Part shown: positions 1-5,779 of the stretch, in pieces
How positions within the stretch are numbered: position 1 is the stretch's first letter
Layout: each line of letters begins with the position of its first letter
From: Pseudomonadota bacterium
Lineage (GTDB): Bacteria > Pseudomonadota > Alphaproteobacteria > Rhizobiales > Xanthobacteraceae
DNA length: 5,785 nt
NCBI GenBank assembly: GCA_023405565.1
Contig: JAEXXW010000336.1
Coordinates: forward strand, 1-5,785
Reading direction: 5' to 3'
Notes under the pieces: model-generated
Databases searched by the model: none
The model's input: only the letters and a program-made list of their open reading frames with translations
What the model was told of the DNA's origin: nothing
Made by a program: the position numbers and the translations under genes

Positions 1-482
1 ACCTGACGCACAGCGTGTTGTGGCCGAGCGACTTCGCGACATTCAGCGAGGGCGCCGTCACCGTCCAGGTGACGACGCACAAGCTCAGTCCGATGTCGGT
101 CCATCGCGCGGTTGTCGGCCGGCATCATTCGCTGTTCCGGTCGGCGCTTGGCCGCGCCATGCTCAGCGTCATGACCCAGAAGGAAATCGATACGGCCTCG
201 GTGGTCGCGCAGCTCGAAGCGCCGAATTCGCAATATGTCTGGGACAGGAAAGCCATCCGGAAGCTCATCGGCGACGTTCGCAAGGACGGTTACGCTTCGT
301 CCGTCGGAGAGAGCGAAACCAATATCAGCGCCATTGCTCTGCCTCTACGCGTCCGCAGTGTCGTGGGCGCCGTGAATATCGTCTTCTTTCGCAGCGCGAT
401 GACGCCGCAGATCGCTGCGGACCGTTACCTCGAGCCGCTAAAAGCGTGTGTCCGGAAAGTCAAAAAGACGCTTTCGGCATAG
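1..482 (+). CDS. IclR-family transcriptional regulator, C-terminal effector-binding domain (5' truncated by window edge)
   Basis: The reading frame is open from the left edge (first full codon at base 3) to a TAG at 480-482, giving about 159 visible residues. The true start and the N-terminal winged helix-turn-helix lie outside the window. The visible part looks like the IclR effector-binding (GAF-like) domain: a segment reading GRAMLSVM, then a helix ending DVRKDGYASSVGES, then NISAIALPLRVRSVVGAVNIVFF, and a terminal amphipathic helix. The NISAIALPL/VVGAVNIVFF block and the VVGRHHSLFRSALGRA segment recall the MhpR-like branch of IclR regulators, which control phenylpropionate and other aromatic-acid pathways. 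It is codirectional with the transporter and hydroxylase genes and 161 bp upstream of the next start, so it is probably their local regulator. Activator or repressor cannot be told from this fragment. Family call is strong; the MhpR-like subgroup is inferred from memory of the sequences and from context. Confidence 0.88.
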   Translation, partial: LTHSVLWPSDFATFSEGAVTVQVTTHKLSPMSVHRAVVGRHHSLFRSALGRAMLSVMTQKEIDTASVVAQLEAPNSQYVWDRKAIRKLIGDVRKDGYASSVGESETNISAIALPLRVRSVVGAVNIVFFRSAMTPQIAADRYLEPLKACVRKVKKTLSA

Positions 483-523
483 CAAACCGCCCCGCCCCTC
501 CTCATTCGGCACCAGAGCCGCGC

Positions 524-540
524 TGTTCGCATTGCGAACA
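524..540. promoter_or_regulatory. Perfect 17-bp palindrome, candidate IclR-type operator
   Basis: TGTTCGCA-T-TGCGAACA is a perfect inverted repeat with 8-bp arms around one central base. It lies 41 bp after the regulator's stop and 103 bp before the dctP start. IclR-family dimers commonly bind palindromes of about 15-17 bp; the E. coli MhpR operator is of similar length, and PcaR/PcaU-type boxes also begin GTTCG. Assigning it to the adjacent regulator is inference. A further GAACA copy at 543-547 follows the right arm. Confidence 0.62.
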
Positions 541-553
541 AAGAACAGATCAA

Positions 554-572
554 AATTGCCAAGGCGGCAATT
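554..572. promoter_or_regulatory. Second inverted repeat upstream of dctP, candidate operator or 5'-UTR hairpin
   Basis: AATTGCC and GGCAATT are perfect 7-bp arms separated by AAGGC. The centre (563) is 31 bp from the centre of the 17-bp palindrome (532), close to three DNA turns, so two proteins could sit on the same face. Its sequence differs from the first palindrome, so it is not an obvious second copy of the same operator. If transcription starts upstream, the RNA would form a short hairpin instead. I see no convincing -35/-10 pair in 483-643, so I cannot tell which role applies. Confidence 0.4.
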
Positions 573-630
573 CTGACGTGCCGTATCGCCACGAGACACA
601 AGAGCGCGACCGAGCGCCGGTTCGTTTCAA

Positions 631-636
631 GGGAGG
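631..636 (+). promoter_or_regulatory. Strong ribosome binding site deciding the dctP start
   Basis: GGGAGG sits 7 nt before the ATG at 644. The same frame is open far upstream (to about base 20), but only this ATG has a Shine-Dalgarno sequence and is followed directly by a signal peptide, which fixes 644 as the start. Confidence 0.85.
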
Positions 637-643
637 ATATTCC

Positions 644-1672
644 ATGACGCTTGGCACCAGGATGTCGCGGCGGATGGCGATCGCCACGATCGTCGCATCA
701 GCGTGTGTGAATGCAAGCAGCACGTCCGCTCAGACGCCGATCACGCTGAAGTTCGCAAACTTTGTCGGTCCGAACTCGTTTCTGACGACCGAAATCTTCA
801 GGCCATGGTTCAAGCAAATCGAGGATGAAGCCGGCGGCGCCGTAAAGATCGATTTCCTGTCCGGTGGCTCCGCTGCAAAGCCGAATGAAGTAATCGACGC
901 CGTGCGGACGGGCATCGTTGATATCGGCTGGAGCGGCACGTCCTATAACCCCGGTCGCTTCAATGCAGCCGGCGTTACCGAATTGCCGCAGATCATTCGC
1001 GCGCCAACCGAAGGCTCCGCTGGAATGGCCACGCTTCAGGAAAAGGGCCTGCTCGACGGCTTCGATGGCGTCAAAATTCTGGGCGTGTCGACGACCGACA
1101 TCATGCGCCTGCATCACGTACAGGACGTGAAGGGTCTTGCCGACTTCAAGGGCGCCAAGGTGCGCGCGGCTGGCGCCGTGCTCTCGACCATGGTCGAAGG
1201 CATTGGCGCAGCGCCGATGAACATTCCGATCACCTCGCTGGCAGAAAGCCTCGCCAAGAAGGTCGTCGACGGCACGGCCGCGGACTGGTTCTCAATGGAA
1301 GGCTTTCGTCTCATCGAGGTCACCAGGACCCATATCGATCTCTCGATGGGGGCGACTGGCATCTACCTCGTGATGAACCAGGCGAAATACGATCAGCTGC
1401 CCCCCAAGGTGAAAGCCGCATTCGACAAATACAGCGTACGTGACTTCGCCATGTTCTGGGGCAACCGGCTGGAGAAGGAAAGCAACCGGGTGCGCCAGGT
1501 CGTCGCCAGCTCCGCCGGCCACAAGCTCATCGAGCCGAGCGCCGAGGACAGCGCGAAGTGGCAGGAGATCAGCAAGCAGGTGATCGACAACTGGGTAAAG
1601 AAGACCAAGAACGGCGCGGCTGTCTTGGAAGCTTTTCAGGGCGGCGTGAAAGCCGTTTCCGCGGCGAAGTAA
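644..1672 (+). CDS. TRAP transporter periplasmic solute-binding protein (DctP family)
   Basis: A 342-residue protein, normal for the DctP family. It binds an organic acid in the periplasm and delivers it to the QM permease encoded next. Residues 1-29 look like a signal peptide: Arg9-Arg10, a modestly hydrophobic stretch about 11-24, and likely cleavage after Thr-Ser-Ala29. The SRRMAIA stretch with a weak hydrophobic core could allow Tat export, but Sec is equally possible. The mature protein opens TPITLKFANFVGP, a typical first strand. The segment AVRTGIVDIGWSGTSYNPGRF (about 86-106) matches the family's 'GxxDig' region. Arg174, in FKGAKVRAAG, is at the position of the conserved arginine that salt-bridges the ligand carboxylate; SLAESLAKKVVDGTAADW (about 198-215) is the usual helix after it. 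Family is sure. The ligand is not readable from sequence; an aromatic acid is inferred from the hydroxylase in the cluster and from the known TarPQM hydroxycinnamate TRAP system of Rhodopseudomonas. Confidence 0.94.
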   Translation: MTLGTRMSRRMAIATIVASACVNASSTSAQTPITLKFANFVGPNSFLTTEIFRPWFKQIEDEAGGAVKIDFLSGGSAAKPNEVIDAVRTGIVDIGWSGTSYNPGRFNAAGVTELPQIIRAPTEGSAGMATLQEKGLLDGFDGVKILGVSTTDIMRLHHVQDVKGLADFKGAKVRAAGAVLSTMVEGIGAAPMNIPITSLAESLAKKVVDGTAADWFSMEGFRLIEVTRTHIDLSMGATGIYLVMNQAKYDQLPPKVKAAFDKYSVRDFAMFWGNRLEKESNRVRQVVASSAGHKLIEPSAEDSAKWQEISKQVIDNWVKKTKNGAAVLEAFQGGVKAVSAAK

Positions 1673-1688
1673 CGACGAACGGCAACAC

Positions 1689-1718
1689 GTGATGCGCAGT
1701 CAAAACACAGCGCATCAC
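1689..1718 (+). other. Intercistronic stem-loop between dctP and dctQM
   Basis: GTGATGCGC (1689-1697) and GCGCATCAC (1710-1718) form a perfect 9-bp stem with a 12-nt A-rich loop. It lies wholly in the 71-bp gap between the dctP stop and the dctQM start. There is no U-run after it, so it is not a classic terminator. Stem-loops in this position often protect the 3' end of the upstream message or limit read-through, which would give many binding proteins per membrane permease. That role is inferred; the inverted repeat itself is certain. Confidence 0.65.
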
Positions 1719-1743
1719 ATCCCAAGATCGACCGAGAGCCGCA

Positions 1744-3603
1744 ATGACAAAACGACTGGCTTCGCTTGCGGGCTATGCCGCCGGTGGCACGCTGCTACTT
1801 GTGGCGCTCGTCATCATGATCGATGTGATCTTGCGCTGGGCGCTGTCGATGCCCATCAAGGGCATGTTCGAAGTCTCCGAGCTGGTCTTCGCCGCTCTCA
1901 TGTCGCTGGCCTTCGCCGATGCGAACTATCGGCGATCCCACGTGTCCATGGAGCTGGTCGGACACCTCACCAAGCGCACGGCGGGCATCTGGGTCGTGGC
2001 ACATCTCCTGACCACGATCACCTTCGCGCTCTTCACCGTCTTCCTGTTTTCGTTCGGTGCGGCAAAGGCGCAGTTCGCCGAAAAGACACTGGTTCTCCAG
2101 TTGCCGCTGGCGCCGTTCTGGTACGTGGCCGCAGCCATGATGGCGATCTCCTTCGTAACGCAGACCGCAGTGTTCCTGGAGGATCTCAGGGCGCTGACGA
2201 AAGAGCACGCCAACGCCATCGTCCGTGAACTGGCCCCGCCGATCACGAGCCTCCTGCTTGTTGCCGCGGCTGGCGGCGCTCTCATTCTCTGGCAGGGGCA
2301 GATGAATGAGGTGGTCAAAGTCCTGATCGGCTTCACCACGCTCTATCTCCTCGCCCTGACGCATATTCCAATCGGCATCGCCATGGCGCTGTCGGGACTA
2401 ATCGGCGCCTATGCTTTGCTGGGTGCCAGTCCGGCCGCCCTCGTCGGCACCAATAACCTCACAAGCGTGCTCTCGAGCGCGGACATCGCGTCCGTCCCGC
2501 TGTTTTTGCTGATGGGCAACCTTGCGGTTGCCGCCGGATTTGCGGATCAGATCTTTGGCGCGGCGACATCATTCTTCGGCCGCTTCCGCGGCGGCCACGC
2601 CATCGCAACAATCATCGGATGCGCGGGCTTCGGCACCGTCAGCGGCTCCTCCGTTGCCACGACGGCAACGATCGGCGGCGTCGCCTATCGCGAAATGCGA
2701 AACCGGAACTACGCACCGGGTCTGGCAACAGGGAGCATCGCGGCCGGCGGCACGCTGGGCGCACTGATACCACCCTCGGTGATCCTGATCATCTATTGTG
2801 TGATCGCGGAACAATCGATCCCGGTCTCCTTCATGGCCAGCCTGATCCCTGGCCTGCTCGCGGTCGCGCTCTATGTGATCGCCATCGTCATTCTCGTGCG
2901 GGTGAGCCCGGAACTGGCCCCCGAGGTCGCCGAGGCGAAGACGTCCCGATTGAAGGCGATGTTTACTGCCTGGCGACCCGGATTGCTGTTCTTGCTGGTC
3001 ATCGGCGGGCTGTATGGCGGACTCTTCACGGCGCAGGAGGCTGCCGCCATTGGAACAGGCTTCGCGTTCGTCTTCTGGCTGCTCTCGGGCCGCGCGTCCT
3101 GGGCCGGACTCTTCGCGGCAGTGCGCGACGCTGCGACGACCAGCGCGACGCTCTATCTGCTGATCATCGGCGCCAACATCTTCGGGGCCTTTCTCAATCT
3201 CGCCGGCATCACCAATGCCGTCCTCTCGATCATCGATCCCGCAACGACCCCGGCCTGGCTGATCCTTGTTATCCTGGTGGTGATGTACCTCGTGTTGGGC
3301 AGCGTGTTCGACACTGTCGCTGCGCTCATTATCACCGTGCCCTTTGTCGTGCCGATCATCAGCGCGCTCGGATACGACCTCATCTGGTGGGGCGTGGTGA
3401 CGCTGACGCTTGTCGAGATCGGCATGATCACGCCGCCGATCGGCATGAATGTCTTTGTCATGAAGAGCCTGGTCGGTAACGAGATTCCCATATCGACGAT
3501 CTTCAAGGGCACCGCTCCCTTTCTGGTGGCGGACAGCATCCGGCTGCTGCTGCTGATCCTGTTCCCCATGATCAGCCTGTGGCTGCCGACTGTGCTGCGT
3601 TGA
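1744..3603 (+). CDS. TRAP transporter fused permease, DctQ-DctM (small plus large membrane subunits)
   Basis: A 619-residue inner-membrane protein joining both TRAP membrane subunits, similar in size to fused SiaQM proteins. Residues 1 to about 150 are the DctQ part with four hydrophobic helices (about 10-30, 45-62, 83-107, 125-147) and its signature D27..R31 and E43..E46 (DVILRW, FEVSE). Residues about 165-186 form an extra hydrophobic linking helix, as expected when Q and M are fused. The rest is DctM: SGSSVATTATIGG (300-312) and AAGGTLGALIPPS (333-345) in the first half are mirrored by FDTVAALIITVP (522-533) and EIGMITPPIGMNVF (558-571) in the second, the paired hairpin/ion-site regions of this elevator-type family. 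It imports its substrate using a sodium (or similar) gradient with the binding protein encoded just upstream. The ATG at 1744 has only a weak GAGAG (1734-1738) before it, which may lower expression relative to dctP. Function class is sure; substrate is inferred. Confidence 0.94.
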   Translation: MTKRLASLAGYAAGGTLLLVALVIMIDVILRWALSMPIKGMFEVSELVFAALMSLAFADANYRRSHVSMELVGHLTKRTAGIWVVAHLLTTITFALFTVFLFSFGAAKAQFAEKTLVLQLPLAPFWYVAAAMMAISFVTQTAVFLEDLRALTKEHANAIVRELAPPITSLLLVAAAGGALILWQGQMNEVVKVLIGFTTLYLLALTHIPIGIAMALSGLIGAYALLGASPAALVGTNNLTSVLSSADIASVPLFLLMGNLAVAAGFADQIFGAATSFFGRFRGGHAIATIIGCAGFGTVSGSSVATTATIGGVAYREMRNRNYAPGLATGSIAAGGTLGALIPPSVILIIYCVIAEQSIPVSFMASLIPGLLAVALYVIAIVILVRVSPELAPEVAEAKTSRLKAMFTAWRPGLLFLLVIGGLYGGLFTAQEAAAIGTGFAFVFWLLSGRASWAGLFAAVRDAATTSATLYLLIIGANIFGAFLNLAGITNAVLSIIDPATTPAWLILVILVVMYLVLGSVFDTVAALIITVPFVVPIISALGYDLIWWGVVTLTLVEIGMITPPIGMNVFVMKSLVGNEIPISTIFKGTAPFLVADSIRLLLLILFPMISLWLPTVLR

Positions 3604-3620
3604 CCAACTGGGCGCGTGAT

Positions 3621-3625
3621 GGAGG
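3621..3625 (+). promoter_or_regulatory. Ribosome binding site supporting a GTG start for the hydroxylase
   Basis: GGAGG lies 9 nt before the GTG at 3635. An in-frame TGA at 3617-3619 rules out any start upstream of it, and the encoded protein begins a few residues before the FAD-binding strand, as in relatives. Confidence 0.8.
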
Positions 3626-3634
3626 CTTGCGATA

Positions 3635-5344
3635 GTGCCGGACAAAGAAGAATACGATCTGATCATCGTGGGCGCTGGCCCGGTCGGCATGATGATCGCC
3701 AATCTGGTCGGCATAACCGGCCTGCGCGTACTGGTTCTCGAACAGTTGCCGAGCCTGATCGACTACCCGCGGGGCGTGGGCATGGACGACGAATGCCTGC
3801 GGGTGTTCCAGGCCGCCGGCCTCGTGGACAAGGTCATCCCCTTCACCTTTCCCAACCAGTGGCTCGATTTCCGGACAGCGCGCGGCCACACCTTTGCGAT
3901 GGTCAAGCCGAAGGGAGAGGCATTCGGATTCCCCAAGCGTAACGCTTTCATCCAGCCGCTGATCGATCGTGTCCTTCTCGAGGGGCTGGCGCGCTTCAAG
4001 ACCGTCGATGTCCGCCTCGGACATGAAATGACCGGCCTGTCCGACAACGGCCGGACAGTCGAAGTCACCGCTCGCGACAGCGAGGGACAGGAGCGCTGTT
4101 ATAAGGCCAGCTATCTTATCGGCGCGGACGGCGGACGCAGCTTCACCCGCAAGCTTGTCGGCATCCCGTTCGAGGGACAGACCGATTCCACGCGATGGCT
4201 GGTCATCGACATCAAAAACGATCCGATCGGCGTTCCGAGCGCGATCCTGATCTGCGATCCGGCCCGCCCGTATGTCACGATTGCTTTGCCGCACGGCATC
4301 CGGCGGCTCGAATTCATGGTCAAGCCGGACGAAACCGAGGAGGATCTGTGCAGCAAGGAGGGTCTGAACCGGATACTGTCCATCGTGATGCCAGATCCGG
4401 CTTCTGCCCGCATCATCCGCAGCCGTGTCTATACGCACCATGCGCGGCTGGCAAAAGCGTTTCGCGCCGGCCGCGTCCTGCTCGCCGGCGATGCGGCGCA
4501 CCTGATGCCGGTGTGGCAAGGACAAGGCTACAACAGCGGCATTCGCGATGCCAACAACCTGAGCTGGAAGCTAGCTTCTGTCTTGCGTGACGGCTGCGAT
4601 CCGTCGCTACTCGATACCTACGAGACCGAACGCCGCGAACATGCTCGAGCGATGATCTCGCTCTCAACACTCGTAGGGCGCATCTTCTCGCCGACCAGCC
4701 GGCTGCTTGCGGCGTTCCGTGACGTCATGTTCGGGATCCTGAACCGCATCCCACCCGTACGTGATTACGTCGTTCAGATGCGCTTCAAGCCCATGCCGAA
4801 ATATACGGAAGGAGTTGTGGTAGCTGAATCCGCGAGCCAGCGCTCGCGCAACGCGGTCGGCCGTCTCTTTGTCCAGCCCCGTGTCGCATTGAGGAATGGA
4901 AGCGTCGTGCACCTTGACGATGCCATTGGCTATCGTTTCGCGATCGTCGCGTGGGCGGCAGACCCCTGCATCTATATGAACGACGAGGCACGACGTGTCT
5001 GGTCGTGTCTCAACGGCACAACAATCGTCGTGCGATCGCAGACCGAGATCATGTCTGATGTGCACGACGTCGATACCGGGACTGTGTTGGTCGGTGACGT
5101 AAGTGGCGCCCTAAAGGAATGGTTTGCCAACGAGGATACATCCGTTGCGATTCTTCGGCCGGACCGCTTTGTCGCTGCAGTCTGTCATCCACAGGACATC
5201 TCACGCGCCATGAATTCGCTCGGCCGGGCCATGAGAATGCCATCAGAAAAGGGAGCGCTTTACTGCTTGGACACAGATAACCATTGCGAAAAAGTCGATC
5301 GAGTCGTCGCAGGAGAAACAACTGGCCGCTCGACCGCATACTAA
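3635..5344 (+). CDS. mhpA: FAD-dependent aromatic hydroxylase, MhpA-like 3-(3-hydroxyphenyl)propionate/3-hydroxycinnamate hydroxylase
   Basis: A 569-residue cytoplasmic flavoprotein, close to E. coli MhpA (554). MhpA uses NADH and O2 to hydroxylate 3-(3-hydroxyphenyl)propionate (or 3-hydroxycinnamate) to the 2,3-dihydroxy product, making a catechol for meta-cleavage. Visible motifs are GAGPVG (13-18) and Glu36 for the FAD ADP moiety; LIDYPRGVGMDDE (41-53); FPKRNAFIQP (99-108); the DG motif GADGGRS (163-169); and the GD motif LAGDAAHLMPVWQGQGYNSG (283-302). MRFKPMP (382-388) and a C-terminal thioredoxin-like domain ending around FVAAV follow. Many blocks match E. coli MhpA nearly word for word as I remember it. 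The last ~15 residues are extra and polar. It starts with GTG 31 bp after the permease stop, so it is probably translated from the same message. No mhpB-type dioxygenase follows in the window. Family is very secure; the exact substrate could be a related phenolic acid. Confidence 0.9.
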   Translation: MPDKEEYDLIIVGAGPVGMMIANLVGITGLRVLVLEQLPSLIDYPRGVGMDDECLRVFQAAGLVDKVIPFTFPNQWLDFRTARGHTFAMVKPKGEAFGFPKRNAFIQPLIDRVLLEGLARFKTVDVRLGHEMTGLSDNGRTVEVTARDSEGQERCYKASYLIGADGGRSFTRKLVGIPFEGQTDSTRWLVIDIKNDPIGVPSAILICDPARPYVTIALPHGIRRLEFMVKPDETEEDLCSKEGLNRILSIVMPDPASARIIRSRVYTHHARLAKAFRAGRVLLAGDAAHLMPVWQGQGYNSGIRDANNLSWKLASVLRDGCDPSLLDTYETERREHARAMISLSTLVGRIFSPTSRLLAAFRDVMFGILNRIPPVRDYVVQMRFKPMPKYTEGVVVAESASQRSRNAVGRLFVQPRVALRNGSVVHLDDAIGYRFAIVAWAADPCIYMNDEARRVWSCLNGTTIVVRSQTEIMSDVHDVDTGTVLVGDVSGALKEWFANEDTSVAILRPDRFVAAVCHPQDISRAMNSLGRAMRMPSEKGALYCLDTDNHCEKVDRVVAGETTGRSTAY

Positions 5345-5372
5345 ATGTCCGCTTTGCGTCAGCAGCGGACAT
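5345..5372. repeat. 9-bp inverted repeat abutting the hydroxylase stop, possible dispersed-repeat unit
   Basis: ATGTCCGCT (5345-5353) and AGCGGACAT (5364-5372) are perfect arms around a 10-nt loop, starting on the base after the TAA. There is no U-run after it. Translated from its ATG it reads MSALRQQRTSH, resembling the spurious 'MSALGQKRT...' peptides I recall being annotated widely in Bradyrhizobium-type genomes from a small repetitive element. That link is from memory and cannot be tested with one copy in the window. It could also act as a 3'-end stabilising hairpin. Confidence 0.5.
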
Positions 5373-5431
5373 CGCACCTACACCAACGCCCTGCGCTTTC
5401 CGATCTGATCTGGGGTCAGAAGTTCAAGGGG

Positions 5432-5463
5432 CACTGCGCGCTGAACCATGCAGTGATTTTATT
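5432..5463 (+). terminator. Candidate terminator of the transport/hydroxylase operon
   Basis: CACTGC (5432-5437) pairs with GCAGTG (5450-5455) around a 12-nt loop and is followed at once by ATTTTATT. It sits about 90 nt past the hydroxylase stop. The stem is only 6 bp. An overlapping alternative pairing, GTTCA (5422-5426) with TGAAC (5442-5446), would compete with it. Confidence 0.4.
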
Positions 5464-5620
5464 CCTCGATCTCCGGTCCGTGTCACCCGAAAACGGGAAT
5501 TCTCCTTGTAGCGCGTGGGGACATTTCGGAATTTCGGGGCAAAAGTTCGATAAACCGAGCGCCAGGAGACTTTCCTTAGGATGCGAAAGGCCACAATTGG
5601 CGGGCTTCCTCATGTATCGG

Positions 5621-5645
5621 AAAGAAATTCTCCACATCGAGGAAT
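5621..5645 (-). terminator. Candidate weak terminator of the tRNA-Gln transcript
   Basis: Read on the minus strand, a few bases beyond the CCA end, ATTCCTC (5645-5639) can pair with GGAGAAT (5633-5627) with one mismatch and one G-T pair around a 5-nt loop, followed by a T-rich TTCTTT (5626-5621). Position is right for a tRNA terminator, but the stem is imperfect. Confidence 0.35.
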
Positions 5646-5648
5646 GAC

Positions 5649-5723
5649 TGGCTGGGGCGCCTGGATTCGAACCAGGGAATGGCGGAATCAAAATCCGCTG
5701 CCTTACCACTTGGCGACACCCCA
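5649..5723 (-). tRNA. tRNA-Gln, anticodon UUG, with encoded CCA
   Basis: The minus strand folds into a full cloverleaf of 75 nt including CCA (5651-5649). The acceptor stem TGGGGTG (5723-5717) pairs with CGCCCCA (5659-5653) with one G-T wobble at pair 6-67. The anticodon arm GCGGA-TTTTGAT-TCCGC gives anticodon TTG at positions 34-36, reading CAA (and CAG by wobble) as glutamine. The T arm CCTGG-TTCGAAT-CCAGG is canonical and the discriminator is G73, usual for tRNA-Gln. The U1-A72 first pair is also typical of bacterial tRNA-Gln and helps recognition by its synthetase. It faces the hydroxylase operon, so the two transcripts converge. Confidence 0.97.
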
Positions 5724-5750
5724 TCCGGCGGCCTCGGCCGCGGTCCGCTC

Positions 5751-5779
5751 GATATAGCCGCAACATGATCGGACTGCAA
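5751..5779 (-). promoter_or_regulatory. Sigma70-like promoter for tRNA-Gln
   Basis: On the minus strand TTGCAG (5779-5774) and TATATC (5756-5751) are separated by exactly 17 nt. The expected transcription start is near 5744, about 20 nt before the tRNA 5' end. After the -10 the sequence turns GC-rich, resembling the discriminator of stable-RNA promoters. Position and spacing make this a good candidate; it is untested. Confidence 0.68.

Larger units (their letters stand above)
5373..5648. other. Non-coding stretch between the hydroxylase operon and the tRNA
   Basis: I find no credible gene here. Short open frames exist on both strands, but they lack a ribosome binding site or recognisable family. 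Their translations are rich in Arg, Ser and Pro and read as out-of-frame DNA. The stretch is visibly less GC-rich than the genes. It contains candidate terminators for each converging strand (listed separately) and a small CCCG-AAAA-CGGG hairpin at 5486-5497. The part around 5484-5540 has the look of a decayed or dispersed intergenic element, but nothing in the window proves this. Confidence 0.55.

Noticed and set aside
536..546. Possible alphaproteobacterial LexA box from two GAAC copies
   Set aside because: The copies are 3 nt apart rather than the 7 nt of the GTTC-N7-GTTC box.
20..643. Upstream extension of the dctP frame to a 550-residue protein
   Set aside because: The extension overlaps the IclR gene in another frame, reads as Arg/His/Pro-rich out-of-frame sequence, and the RBS and signal peptide place the start at 644.
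651..669. Sigma54-like TTGGCAC followed by GC
   Set aside because: It lies inside the dctP coding region and lacks the TTGC element at the right spacing.
1795..2364. Minus-strand open frame of 189 codons
   Set aside because: Highly charged, low-complexity translation antisense to the DctQ part; a shadow.
2569..3714. Long minus-strand open frame (381 codons) opposite the permease
   Set aside because: Its translation is rich in Asp, Arg, Gln and His with no domain. It is the mirror of a clearly coding membrane-protein gene in GC-rich DNA.
3572..4525. Minus-strand open frame of 317 codons opposite the hydroxylase
   Set aside because: It lies almost entirely over conserved MhpA codons, has no recognisable fold or RBS, and is explained by codon bias of the plus strand.
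5345..5647. Plus-strand 100-codon frame after the hydroxylase
   Set aside because: No RBS, start lies in the hairpin directly after the previous stop, and the peptide resembles spurious repeat-derived proteins.
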